Below, one piece after another: positions 36,901-48,500 of a stretch of 64,000 bases of DNA (its first letter is position 1; each line of letters opens with the position of its first letter). The notes under the pieces were generated by a model. That model did no database searches and had not been told where the DNA came from. It worked only from the letters and a program-made list of their open reading frames with translations. Both the position numbers and the translations under genes were made by a program. The stretch is from Homalodisca vitripennis (lineage: Eukaryota; Arthropoda; Insecta; Hemiptera; Cicadellidae), in assembly GCF_021130785.1 (NCBI RefSeq), contig NC_060213.1:63464001-63528000 (forward strand), read 5' to 3'.

Positions 36901-39900
36901 ATGAAAATAATTTATTAAAATTAGCCGTAGGTTTCTTGTAAAACAAAAAATCCCTTTCGTCTATTAGATAAAATTGATTTAAGTCCGTTTTCATATGTTC
37001 AAATGTTATTATAAATACATTAAATTTAAAATAATTAAAATTAAAATTCTTTTCCTAAAAAGAGTTTGGGATTTTAAGCCCTATCTAAAAATAACCTCAC
37101 GTAGACTTGACAATAGGAGACTGGTTTTGTCATTTAACTACCAGATAGAATTTTAGAAGTTTGCTATAGGGAGTTTTACAAGTTTTAAAAGTGAATTAGG
37201 AGTTAGTGAGTGCGATTATACTTAAAGTGATTACAATCTTTGTGAACACATTACATGTATATCCCGTACTAAATGTTAACTTTAACTTTAGTACTGCTCG
37301 TAACATATTTATGATAATCCAATCTAAATCTACTTACTCGTATATCGTGTAATAATTAGTAGTAGTTAGGGACAGAGTGGCCTCCGTATAATACCAAAAT
37401 ACAGTTTAAGTGCTAAAGTGAATTGACATTCTTTTTTTATGTCTTTGAGTTATCAGAATCTTACGTAAATTAGTTTGTGAATATGCAGAAAATATATTTT
37501 CTCCATTATTTTAAATGAATTACTATTCAATTTGCATTTTATAAGTAAGTACACAATTCGTGGTATCTTGAAATGTATAGAGAAATTTACCCCAATAAAG
37601 AAATTGATCATCAGTCGCACTAGCTTTGGTGGAGGTCCAACCGTCAGGGTATTACATCAAAAAGGTTTAAATTGTAAAATGGTTGTTTGTTTCAGTCCAT
37701 ATATTTCTTAGCTTTCACACGCTTAAAATAAACCATCTGACAACTTTAATAAATATTATCAGCGTCAGCTAACCATATATAGATATTTATACTGGCGACT
37801 TTCAGTCTCTTTATCTACTCGTAGTTGTATGATGATTATGATATATAACATTTGTGTCTGATGGTTGTACAAGTATGCCAAGATAAGATTAATATATCGT
37901 TTATTAAACCATTTCAATACCTTCCCATTTCGACCTCAACTAGAAGTTACGATGCTAATTATGGATTTATTTTTTAGGAAAAACTTGATCGGCTTCTAGT
38001 AAAACCACGGTGTGTGCTCATACAGTGTAAATTTGCTCTCGTATTATCAAAAGCTCTATATGGTGAAAGCTGTATTGTCATAATTGAATATTGGTAAGTA
38101 ATGGTTAGGCAACTATTCTTATTGACAATGACATTAATTGATCGTTAAAACGTCACGAATCCGCCGTATTTTGTGAGTTCGGAGAGATACGCCTGAAATA
38201 ATTATGTGGCTTGTAGGTTTGCGCTGATGTGCGACAGTACATCCGTGTAAGCAAGTGAAAGGTAGCGTTTAGTGCTTAGAACAACTTATAATTGTGTTGG
38301 TGTTTGGATATACACAGGTATAAATACAATTGAGGTTGCATTAAGGATATAACATGCGAGCAGTTAATTAATTTTTCCTGTGGCGCATATTAGAAGTAAA
38401 TGGTCATTACTAAAGCCAAATGTATTCGATTGAGCAACAATAATTCAATACTCTAAAAACATAAAACCGTTAAATCGTATATTTTTATTTAGGGAAGATA
38501 TCAAAATACGACAGGTATAAATAAAAGCCAGTATTTTCTAACTAAAAGATGGTAGTTTACAATAATTGCCAATTTTTTCACAACGAGCTAAGCAGTTTTA
38601 GCTCTGTGCAATGCGTTTACATACGGAATAATTTGAACAATATGCCATAGTAATAAACATTTCAAAACAAATAAATATATAATTTTTATTGTGGAAAGCT
38701 ACATATGCATACTAACAATTCCTAAAAATTTTAAAGTGAATCTTATTTACGTTATTACAGGAAAATGTAAGTACGTTTTTATTGTTCGTAAAAAATAGTT
38801 TAGACAAGGCAGAACTTTCAATAGACAATTAGATCAAATAATAAAAAAGAGCAGAATCGTATAATTTAATTTCTCCAGTCTGATGCCTTCTTTCATCAAA
38901 GAAAACTCAAGAGCAAAGAAGATTGCTAGCCCAGGACGTCGCCTGCAGCGAGAGCATAATGTAACTAGGTTCTCTATTGAGGAAAAAGTTCCATCAGTTA
39001 AGTCATAAACCGATACTGGATGTGGTTTACGTTGAGTGGAAGGTAGCTCGTGTTGAAAATGTGTGAAACATTGACTAGACTGGGTAAGGCACTGATGTCT
39101 GTTGAGTTTATATAATCTTAAGTGATCACCACAACCCCAGAAACGAGGCTCTTCGAAATTCTAGACATTTTTATTTGCAGTGATTGTTTATTACAACATC
39201 CTCACAATGCCTTAACAAACGTCCTCTAAAAAACATTTCACACGTTTATTAATTGAAAATGTTAATTTAATCAAATAGTAAAAGTACATTTTACAATACA
39301 ATGAAGTGAAGAAGGGTCACCTCGAGATGGCCAAATTATGACTTGATGGTTGGCTGCGCATAAAAGCAGCTGTTCCTAATACTGTAGCATCAAAATGAAA
39401 AACATCGTTTTAAAACAATGAGCGCTGGTTATTGTAAGTAATATTTCGCAATAAAATACATTACAATGTTGATGAATTTGTTCTGCTTTCCAAATACTTC
39501 AGAACATATTTAACAGTTTTATGACATACGGTGGTGCATTTTGGTCAAACGTTCCCCCTTACTCCTTTTCCGCACTTAAAATGTTTCTCCAACAAATTAA
39601 AATCATACACATACTAGATGTTAAAAAAACTAGGTGCAAATTAAATCATTCATCACCAACGTAATATTTGAAGACGAGTTGCTAAATAATTTTATTAATT
39701 TGTGCTTTGATATTAGTCAAAAATATAATTTATCTCATTTTAGTAAACGAGTTTACTAAAAATATTGAATATTTGTAAACAAATCATATAATAGAGCAAC
39801 ATATAGTAAGGTAGGTTGATTTTATTTAGTGATTAAAGATTAAAGTGCGTATTCGCTGTCCGTGATATCACTGTGTGCAGAGAAGTAAAGGGTCCGGATT

Positions 39901-40729
39901 TGTGTTTAGGGAATCAAAATAAACACAGAAAAAGTAATCCGAGTTTCATTAAATATTTCTTTCCACTGTATAACTGATGCTTTAGTTTTCTTTTCAACTG
40001 TGTTTGATCGATATTCACTATAACCTTAAAATAGTAAACCCAGATTCCTGTTCAGGGTGTTTCAAAACAAGAATTGCATTCATAGTTTCTTGTACTTGTC
40101 TCGTTATTTATTGGAATATGTATCACTGATACTATAAAGAACTTTGTTTGAGAACACGCTATATTTAGTAGGTACCATGCGGTACTAAGTATTTTTTTCA
40201 GGAGTTTTTCGTAAAAAGTGGAGAACGTCACATATGTACGTAGTTTTAGAACACATCATGCAAAAGCCCTGAATTATAAACAATTCTTTTATGCACTACT
40301 AAGCTTCGAAGGACTGCCTGCATTGGGACTATAATGTATGAACGGTAGGATTAAAGTTTCTTCAAAGTTGTCAAAAACTGCCAAATAAACAGCAAATACA
40401 AATATATTTAATTTGTATGTATTGTATATGGGAATTTAATGTACATAGTACCTACTTTCGTTTTAAGTGGATTTGTTACAGTGCTTTACGTGCTAAAAAT
40501 CCCTAATTACTCTGATCGTGTTAGATGCATCCAGTTCTCTATATGTTTCATATTAAAATGCGGTAAAACAATATTAATAAGAAAGATGTTGGGTTTTAGA
40601 CACCTAGGAGTACCGTAATCAGTTCACTTTCAATCAAATTAGGCTATGTACATGGAACTGCAATATAAAATACATACAAATTAAATATATTTTTTCGTGA
40701 TACTGTTGTAACTCGGACAAGCCTGCGAT
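33931..40729. other. Long AT-rich stretch, nothing recognised
   Basis: Nearly 7 kb without a supported gene, transposon terminus or tandem array. Small ORFs (for example 35359-35541 plus, hydrophobic) lack any motif. Confidence 0.35.
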
Positions 40730-41045
40730 AGCGGCGCCAGAGGCTGTAGAACGTTTCAAGATGTTACTACGCCTGCGCAGTAGTTTCTCGCCGGTGCCGA
40801 GCATACACACCCCAATCTGCCTGTAACGCACCCACTCACACGCCCACCTTACACGCGACCTTGGCGGCTCTGCGCGGCTAGCTGGCCTGGCCTTCCCGCC
40901 AATTGTGCTTCATCTTGTGGATCCGTTTTCACTGCGCACCAGCACGTCACAACCTTCGCCCTGACCAACTGCGCGGTCAACCTGTCCTGGGGTAGAGGGG
41001 GAGGTATGCGGTATGCAGCACAGTTGACACGGCTCAACCATCTAT
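40730..41045. promoter_or_regulatory. CpG-rich patch, possible promoter region
   Basis: About 315 bp markedly richer in G+C and CpG than the neighbourhood. It includes gcggcgcc and the motif CGCCTGCGCAG at 40770-40780, which resembles NRF-1/EWG-type sites (GCGCA...TGCGC family). Several GCGC words follow. No start codon or exon could be assigned. It could instead be a G+C-rich transposon fragment. Confidence 0.25.
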
Positions 41046-41933
41046 AAGTACTGAGTTTCTCAAGAACATATGTCGTGTGTCTGGCCCTTATCTTATATTT
41101 CTAGTGAGAGTGTTATGCTGCTTCATAGTTTTCCTTACATTTTCCATCTTCGCACTTTCGAGTCCATGACGTAATTATTTTGCAACAACAGTTCAGCTGA
41201 GCGACAATCACGCTTGTCAAGACCAAATAATTCCCTTCACTAATATTGATCATAGCATTCATTGGATTATGAATTATTTTGGTCGTTTTAGGGTTGCGGA
41301 ATGAAAGTTGTGGTGAAAAGTTTATCCGCGCTAATGAGCCACGTGATTAAAACGTGATTTAAACTTTCATTAAATGGCCCGAGTTATTAGTTTCACATTA
41401 AGCTCTTTCTGTGATGTTAGTAGACAAGAGTTAATATTACTCTAGGGCTAATCATTTTCTATGTTCTGTAACGAATTTATCTGCGTCTTGACGTACGTTT
41501 TCTGTACATAAAAATAACGGTTTCCATTCGTGGCGTGACATGTTAGACTGTCTTGCTATTTTGAGAGTGTGGCGCGGCGTGAATGTTAAAGGAATAAACA
41601 AATAAATGGTGCGATTGGCCTCAAATTCAAATGAAGCGTGATACATTAAATAATTAACTATAATTCATCCAAAATTTCATTCACCTGTGAATTGAAATGA
41701 TAATCTTGAAAATTACGGTACCTAATTTTGGGCTTTAGGCCTGTGAAGAATTGTTTTCATTGTATCACTCAAAATTTGTTATTCATAACTTAAGCTGTTA
41801 CTCAATTTTATTTATAAAGTTAGAAAAGTAATTTTCTGATTTTAGATGTCTTTATTTGCACGAATATACAAGTGATTACAGAGATCAAAGATCGGACGAA
41901 AAACACAGTTATTACTAAGTGTATGCTTTTAAC

Positions 41934-43225
41934 TTGGAAATGGCCGAGGACAGTATAAATGGAATTCGACTTGGATTTTGGAAGCAAGTGACCAGCGCCC
42001 TCGTTAGAACTTGGAAATGGGACGGCGAGCACAGTGTGGATGTACTTCGACGGAATTTTGGTACCAAGTGACCAGCGCCCTCGGTGGAACTCGCAAATGG
42101 GACGAACACAGTGTAGTTTTATTCGACGAATTTTCATACCAAGTGACCAGCGCCCTCGGTAGAACTTGGAAGTGGGACGAGCACAGTGTGGATGTACTTC
42201 GACGAATTTTGGTACCAAGTGACCAGCGCCCTCGGTAGAACTTGAAAATGGGACGAGCAGTGTGAATGTACTTCGACGGATTTTGGTACCAAGTGACCAG
42301 CGCCCTCGGTGGAACTCGCAAATGGGACGAACACAGTGTAGTTTTATTCGACGAATTTTCATACCAAGTGACCAGCGCCCTCGGTAGAACTTGGAAATGG
42401 GACGGCGAGCACAGTGTGGATGTACTTCGACGAATTTTGGTACCAAGTGACCAGCGCCCTCGGTGGAACTCGCAAATGGGACGAACACAGTGTAGTTTTA
42501 TTCGACGAATTTTCATACCAAGTGACCAGCGCCCTCGGTAGAACTTGGAAGTGGGACGAGCAGTGTGGATGTACTTCGACGAATTTTGGTACCAAGTGAC
42601 CAGCGTCCTCGGTAGAACTTGAAAATGGGACGAGCAGTGTGAATGTACTTCGACGGATTTTGGTACCAAGTGACCAGCGCCCTCGGTGGAACTCGCAAAT
42701 GGGACGAACACAGTGTAGTTTTATTCGACGAATTTTCATACCAAGTGACCAGCGCCCTCGGTAGAACTTGGAAATGGGACGGCGAGCACAGTGTGGATGT
42801 ACTTCGACGAATTTTGGTACCAAGTGACCAGCGCCCTCGGTGGAACTCGCAAATGGGACAAACACAGTGTAGTTTTATTCGACGAATTTTCGTACCAAGT
42901 GACCAGCGCCCTCGGTGGAACTCGCAAATGGGACGAACACAGTGTAGTTTTATTCGACGAATTTTCATACCAAGTGTCCAGCGCCCTCGGTAGAACTTGG
43001 AAGTGGGACGAGCAGTGTGGATGTACTTCGACGAATTTTGGTACCAAGTGACCAGCGTCCTCGGTAGAACTAGAAAATGGGACGAGCAGTGTGAATGTAC
43101 TTCGACGGATTTTGGTACCAAGTGACCAGCGCCCTCGGTAGAACTTGGAAATGGCCGAGGACAGTTTAAGTTGACTTCGACTTTGATTTGGGTACTGAGT
43201 GACCAGCGCCCTCAGTAGAACATAG
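41934..43225. repeat. Minisatellite, about 76-bp monomer with 377-bp higher-order repeat
   Basis: About seventeen monomers, each centred on accaagtgaccagcgccctc. Three monomer types recur. A has ggaactcgcaaatgggacg, B has gaacttggaaatgggacgg (or gaagtgggacg), and C has gaacttgaaaatgggacgag. The order is edge, B, A, B', C, A, B, A, B'', C, A, B, A, A, B'', C, edge. C monomers begin at about 42235 and 42612, so the block C-A-B-A-B'' has a period of 377 bp. The next C comes one monomer later because of an extra A. The two edge monomers share a distinct form (aaatggccgaggacagt). Long ORFs on both strands are by-products, since neither 76 nor 377 is a multiple of three. Confidence 0.93.
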
Positions 43226-44662
43226 TGTAGACGGTCATTAATCTACGTGACATACCTCTGTGTCTTCCAGTCCACGATTGTTGTGTGTTGATTTTCATGA
43301 TCTCTGAATCGTGATAATTTAGTCGCTTTCTTTGTGTCCTTCAGCATGTGTTGGTAAAGTTCTTACTAGTATTTTCTTAGTCACAGTTCGCCAAATTTTG
43401 TACTTCGGAGTTGATTTGGGAAAACTATTTTTAAATAATTTTTATGACATTTATAAGACGTGTTTAATTTTCTATAACTTATGATACTTTATTCACTTAT
43501 TTCCATGGTTACACTGCTGTCTGTTGGAAATTGTGGCCATATTGTTATTTAAATTTCAAACTTACACCAGTCATAGGCAATAAAGGAACGTGTGAATCAT
43601 AACATTCATCTTGTTGTTAAGCACAGACATTAGTGACACATTGGTGAAAAAGTATCTTTCAATTAATATTTTTCTTAGTGACGAAGTGTAATGTAAACAA
43701 ATAAATTTATTTGTAGCATTGTTTACGAAAGGGCTAATTTTGGATTCAAAAGACACTGTGTCCCTGCCTGTTGATGCAAATAATCACACACACACAAACT
43801 GCTGTAATGGGTGTGTTATTGCCAGCATTGTAACATGTGAAAAATATCAGTTTAACCTCTAACGTTCGTTTTTCTTTTCAATAAATGCTTGTGTGTTATA
43901 TTAGAATGTCAGGTATTGACCGAGCTACCGGATGGGCTATCGGTTATTCGACCTCGATAGATATAACTTTCGTGACTCAACACTTTCGTCCTGACTTCAC
44001 CACCTGAAGTGGACAAGAGACAAGGCGCAGGCGGCATGTGCGTGCGCGCTTTGTACGCGCGGCTAGCCTTGACCTTCACTTGTCAACCATTGGCTCGATT
44101 GCCTTCATTGATGCTACGCCTAATTCTAGTCTATAATTCAAAAAAGTTCACATGAGAGATTTGTCTATTCAAGGCAGTTAAAAACAAAATTCAAACAAAA
44201 GATTCCATTAAGAAATTTGTTTACATTTACAACGTAATGCTGGAATATATTTCACACATTTTAAAAATATAGAATTTATAATAGGTGGTATATCCCGTAA
44301 GAAAGGTATGGGATAGCTCAGAATTAATAATATTGTCTTTTCTGTGTATTTATTATAGTATAGATTTATCTATACCTTATTGGACGAATAGATGTCTTCT
44401 TCATGTATAAAAAATTAACCTAAATCTATTTACAAATAACTTTGGTGGAAAGACTCAACTTACAACAAAGATGATTAAAAATACTTGGGATACAAATATT
44501 TAATGAGTCGTTTTTAAGTAAACAAATTTGGAGAAAACAAATCTTAATGAACATTAAAATTTGAATTCACAAGAGTTTTAAGATAGCACAATATAAACAT
44601 AGCAGAATCATTGCACAAAGTCCTTAAAGGACCTTGCAAATGCTTTAGAAAGTAACAAATAT
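43226..44662. other. Spacer with a second CpG-rich patch
   Basis: Mostly AT-rich. At about 43985-44095 there is a CpG-rich segment (gcgcaggcggcatgtgcgtg and following gcgcgc/tacgcgcgg words). No exon or terminus is recognised. Confidence 0.35.
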
Positions 44663-44665
44663 TTA

Positions 44666-45584
44666 AGGCCATTTCACACTGGCATCCATGGAGATCCACG
44701 GACGGGAATGGAAAAAAATTGCTTAACGTGTATTTTAATGGGACCATTCAACCTGGCGTACATGACATCCACGTAAGGACGTCTTGGGCGCGTCCACATA
44801 GATCGCTCTCGGAGCGATCAGCTTGGAACATCCAAGTGGACGCGCATGCGCAGTCGACTCACAGCGAACACGTGGTTTTACGCGGGAGGACGGTGGGCTC
44901 CTGGCCACTCGTGTGTTGTTGTTGTCGACTGACAATGGCATGAGAGGTTCTCCGTCTTCCACTAGCCAGGCCTCTTCAAACATCTACTACTGCCCCGAAA
45001 CAGAACGACAGTATCAAGCCTTGTAAATAAAATGTACTTTTTATTGAAGGAATATTAAATATTTGTTTATGAATTATTTGTATTTTATATTTACTTACCT
45101 AAAACAAACGGCAAGGCGTTCTCGACTACTAATCGCTTTCCGGCAGTTTGTATCCTTTTTCGAGATGTCTTCATCAATAATTGACGAAACTTCTTCGAAC
45201 TCGTCCTTATTTAATCTAAAATATGTCTTGAACCTATCATCTAACTTGAGATCGCGTATTAAATGGTGGTACTCACCAAATTTTTCTCGTTATTTGTTTA
45301 TTGGGTGAACCCATTTAGATCTATTTATAAGACTCTACAACAGTGCTGTTTCTTCGTCACTAACGCTACTTTCACAATCAAGCCACGGTACGTCTTCACA
45401 AAACCCATCACTACACCACGGCACGTCAGAAGACATCATCTCCTTGCTGAAGACTGACGTTTGTAAGAGTAGACGGGGGAAATGACACATCTACTAGAAA
45501 TATGTCCACATGCAGTGTAAAATGGCACGTCCACGGCGTCCATGGACATCCATGGACGCTGTGGATTGCAATGTGAAAAGGCCT
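44666..45584 (-). mobile_element. Internally deleted PIF/Harbinger element
   Basis: The ends read AGGCCATTTCACACTGGC at 44666 and, reverse-complemented from 45584, AGGCCTTTTCACATTGCAAT. TTA lies directly outside both (44663-44665 and 45585-45587), the three-base target duplication typical of PIF/Harbinger. Repeated gtggacg/gtccacg words sit near both ends. The 919-bp body carries only the first part of a HARBI1-like transposase on the minus strand; the DDE catalytic region is absent. It is a deleted derivative that would need an intact relative to move. Confidence 0.88.
45099..45439 (-). pseudogene. Harbinger transposase N-terminal exon
   Basis: The minus-strand ATG at 45439 opens a frame with an acidic leader (DCESSVSDEETALL). 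It then reads RSKWVHPINK, a stop, REKFGEYHHLIRDLKLDD, FKTYFRLNKDEFEEV and KKDTNCRKAISSRERLAVCFR. WVHP.N..R...GE[YF]HHL...L..DD..F..YFR and I...DT..R.AIS..ERLAV are the signature N-terminal blocks of HARBI1/DDE_4-type transposases. Two in-frame stops (a TAG after ETALL and a TAA after PINK) disable it. The exon ends at 45099 in TTTTAG followed by GTAAGT (45093-45098 read on the minus strand), a good splice donor. The rest of the transposase has been deleted. In living families this protein cuts the element ends, with a separate Myb-like partner. Confidence 0.85.
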
Positions 45585-45587
45585 TTA

Positions 45588-48500
45588 GGATTGGTAAATA
45601 TGAGACCTGTGGCCAATCCTGCCTAAAACCCATGATACTTTCACCATTAAGATGGATAGTATTGCATTATCGTATTTATGATACCTTGAAAGGTGGGAAG
45701 GCCAGCAGTGTTTACGCTTCTTTTAGTACCCATCACTCCAAAATTCATTCTCACAGTAAACTAGACTTAAGACTCAACCTTCAAGTCATTACCCTGAAGG
45801 TTAGTGAGGTGCCACTCCAGTATATTCATTAAATTACCCAAACGTAAGTGATAGAACGGATTTAGCTATAGCTTGCCTATTTTGGTGTATAATAGCATTC
45901 TTGAGCTAGATCTACTTCTTGTTTTAATTGGTAGCTCTAAATAATGATGATGGAAAACTCTGAACATATTAAAAGTGGTCAGTACATTTAGTAGCTTAAT
46001 TTGTTTAGTTCAGATTTAATAGTAATTAAAGCAAGTTAAAAGCTTCTAAACGAACTAACTTCACTTGTAATTTAATACATACAGCTAATGAATGTTAAAA
46101 TATAATTTTCACTACTAGTAATGAATGCAATTGGCCATACAATCAAAGAGACTTTTGGCATTTGAGGTTTTTAGGTTTAAAATGTTAGTGTCCAATTATT
46201 TGCTATAATTTTTAAAGTTACATATTCTTTTTTTTAATACCAGGATAACGTGTCAGATTATATTACAGTTTAGTTAAATATGATTTAAAACTTGAGTTAA
46301 ATAAATGACAACATATATTTTTTTCAAAATATTAGTACATTGATTGATTTGTTTCATCCCTTCTTTGAAATTAAAAGGTACCTTAAGTTTCCTTTAAAAA
46401 AAGGCAAACGCAGAGATTTAATTTTTTAAATAAATAAAATACATACGTTGTATTATTCCTTGGCTTACGTTAGAACTCGATGGTAAACAACAGTTTCATC
46501 ATCACTAAGAAACCTTCTGTAAAGATAATTGAATTTATTAGTTTTAAAAGTCTTTGAAACAAAAGTATTAAAGGTGGTGTGAAAAGCAAGTTAAAAGAAA
46601 CTAAGCCAATTTAAAACTACAATTAAGGTAAAATTAAAGCAAAGCTGTCAGCTTTGAAAGTCAAGTTTACTTTACCTCCCATGTTAAATTCGTTGTCTGC
46701 AAGTCATAAATATTACAGAACTTCTACTCTTTGACAGTCTTTTCTATATGTAAAGAGTAAAAGAAACGTTTTGGTAAGAACATTTTGAAATACATTTATT
46801 TAGGCTTAAACATATGAAAAGTTAAGAAAATTTGTGTCAAAAGCACATAATAAATTACTGGTGATTATTTATATCCTATAAAATATTACTACGTCACAAG
46901 AAATCAGTTTTAGGTTTCTCATACTGAAATCAAAATTACGATTACAGAAATAATTATTAGGTTTTTTTAATAGTAATAATCAAATTAGTTATGAATGGAA
47001 TAATGTTTTCTATTTCCTTGATTTTTTTAATTGATTTTCGTTCAGGTAGATAAATTTTACTAATTTGGCACGTACCTTATGTTCTAACTAATAGAACAGC
47101 AACATATATAAGGTCTTTTATTTTATATTAATATTAATTAATACTAGGAGTTTTGTATAAAAAACTCTATGATTAGGCCTATTACATAACGGATAGAAAA
47201 TATTTTCAGGAGAGCTACCAACTCAAATTTTGTAGTAATAAACGATGGTGTGGATGCAATGAAGTAATGTTAGAGACTATGTAAATACTGGTTATCCCTC
47301 CCTACTTGGCGCAATCCTTAACATGCCAGTGAGCAAGATAAACGCTTGGTTGACACTGAGCCTTGTATAACCTTGTGACTGAGGTAGCATTTTAGTGTCA
47401 AGTTACAGAGTTATCTCAACCACTGAGTGACATAAATAAAGCCACTGGGGAAATGTTAAATGTGCAATGCACACAAACTATTCATTTTTACTTAATGACG
47501 AGCATTCCTCCCCCCTTTCTGCCATACGCTTACTTCCTCTACTATTTTGTTTATATGATCTTTCTTTTTCTCTTCGGAAAAGTTGGCAAGGAAGGACCAA
47601 TTTCAATAAACTGATGTTATCCTAATTCTTGTACTGAGCTCTTTAACTTATTATTTAACTTATATAACAGTCATGTAACTTATTGTATGTACAATTTTTA
47701 TTATTAAGATATTATAACAAATATTTATAATGAAGGTAAATAAAAATTACAACTATAGCTCTTTGTTATTGCTTGTAAAATTTACTTTAATCTAATCAAA
47801 TAAATTAACAATAACCTCAACTTTACTGTTGAAAAACATAGAGTAGAATCTTAAAATTAATAAGTTCATAAATGCTTCAAATGTTTAATATTTTGTTATT
47901 ATTTTTCATATTACCAGCAAAATCGATATTAAAACGTCGTATAGGGAAAAATGTAAAAAAATACCACTTAACCTTTGTAAACACACAGCAACAAAAAATT
48001 ATAAATGAAGATATGATAGGTATTGAGTATGCTAGTGTTCTTAATATTGATAATTCATAATAATAATAATAATATTGATAATCAATAATTCAATCACCTC
48101 CTGAACCAGGACTTTTTACTACAATATTCAGTGGTGTGATATGACAAATTTTAATGTTGTTTATAAAGATAACTTTTAAGGCATAAAAGTAAATAATATT
48201 TTCGGTAATACAAGTTCTAATTACTGACTCTTGAAGTATTTTTAATCACTGCAATATAGATACGGAAAAAAGTCAGTTTAATTGCTTAGAAGACTATTAT
48301 TCTGTTTATGTTTTAAGTAATCACGATAGTTAATTTGTTTCTCTACAAGTCTCCAAGATATGCATGTATATTATAAGAAATTAACTTTTAGCATGACATT
48401 TTATAAAACTTCTAAAGCTATTTCAATTTTAGTTGGGTTCTCGGAATGAATTCTTAAATTTCCATTTATAACTAATTTAACTAGTTTAACTTTCATTCCT

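Noticed and set aside
41820..43121. Long minus- and plus-strand ORFs (up to 235 codons) across the 41.9-43.2 kb array
   Set aside because: They are translations of a tandem repeat. The monomer and higher-order periods are not multiples of three, so each unit is read in a different frame, and several ORFs overlap on both strands.
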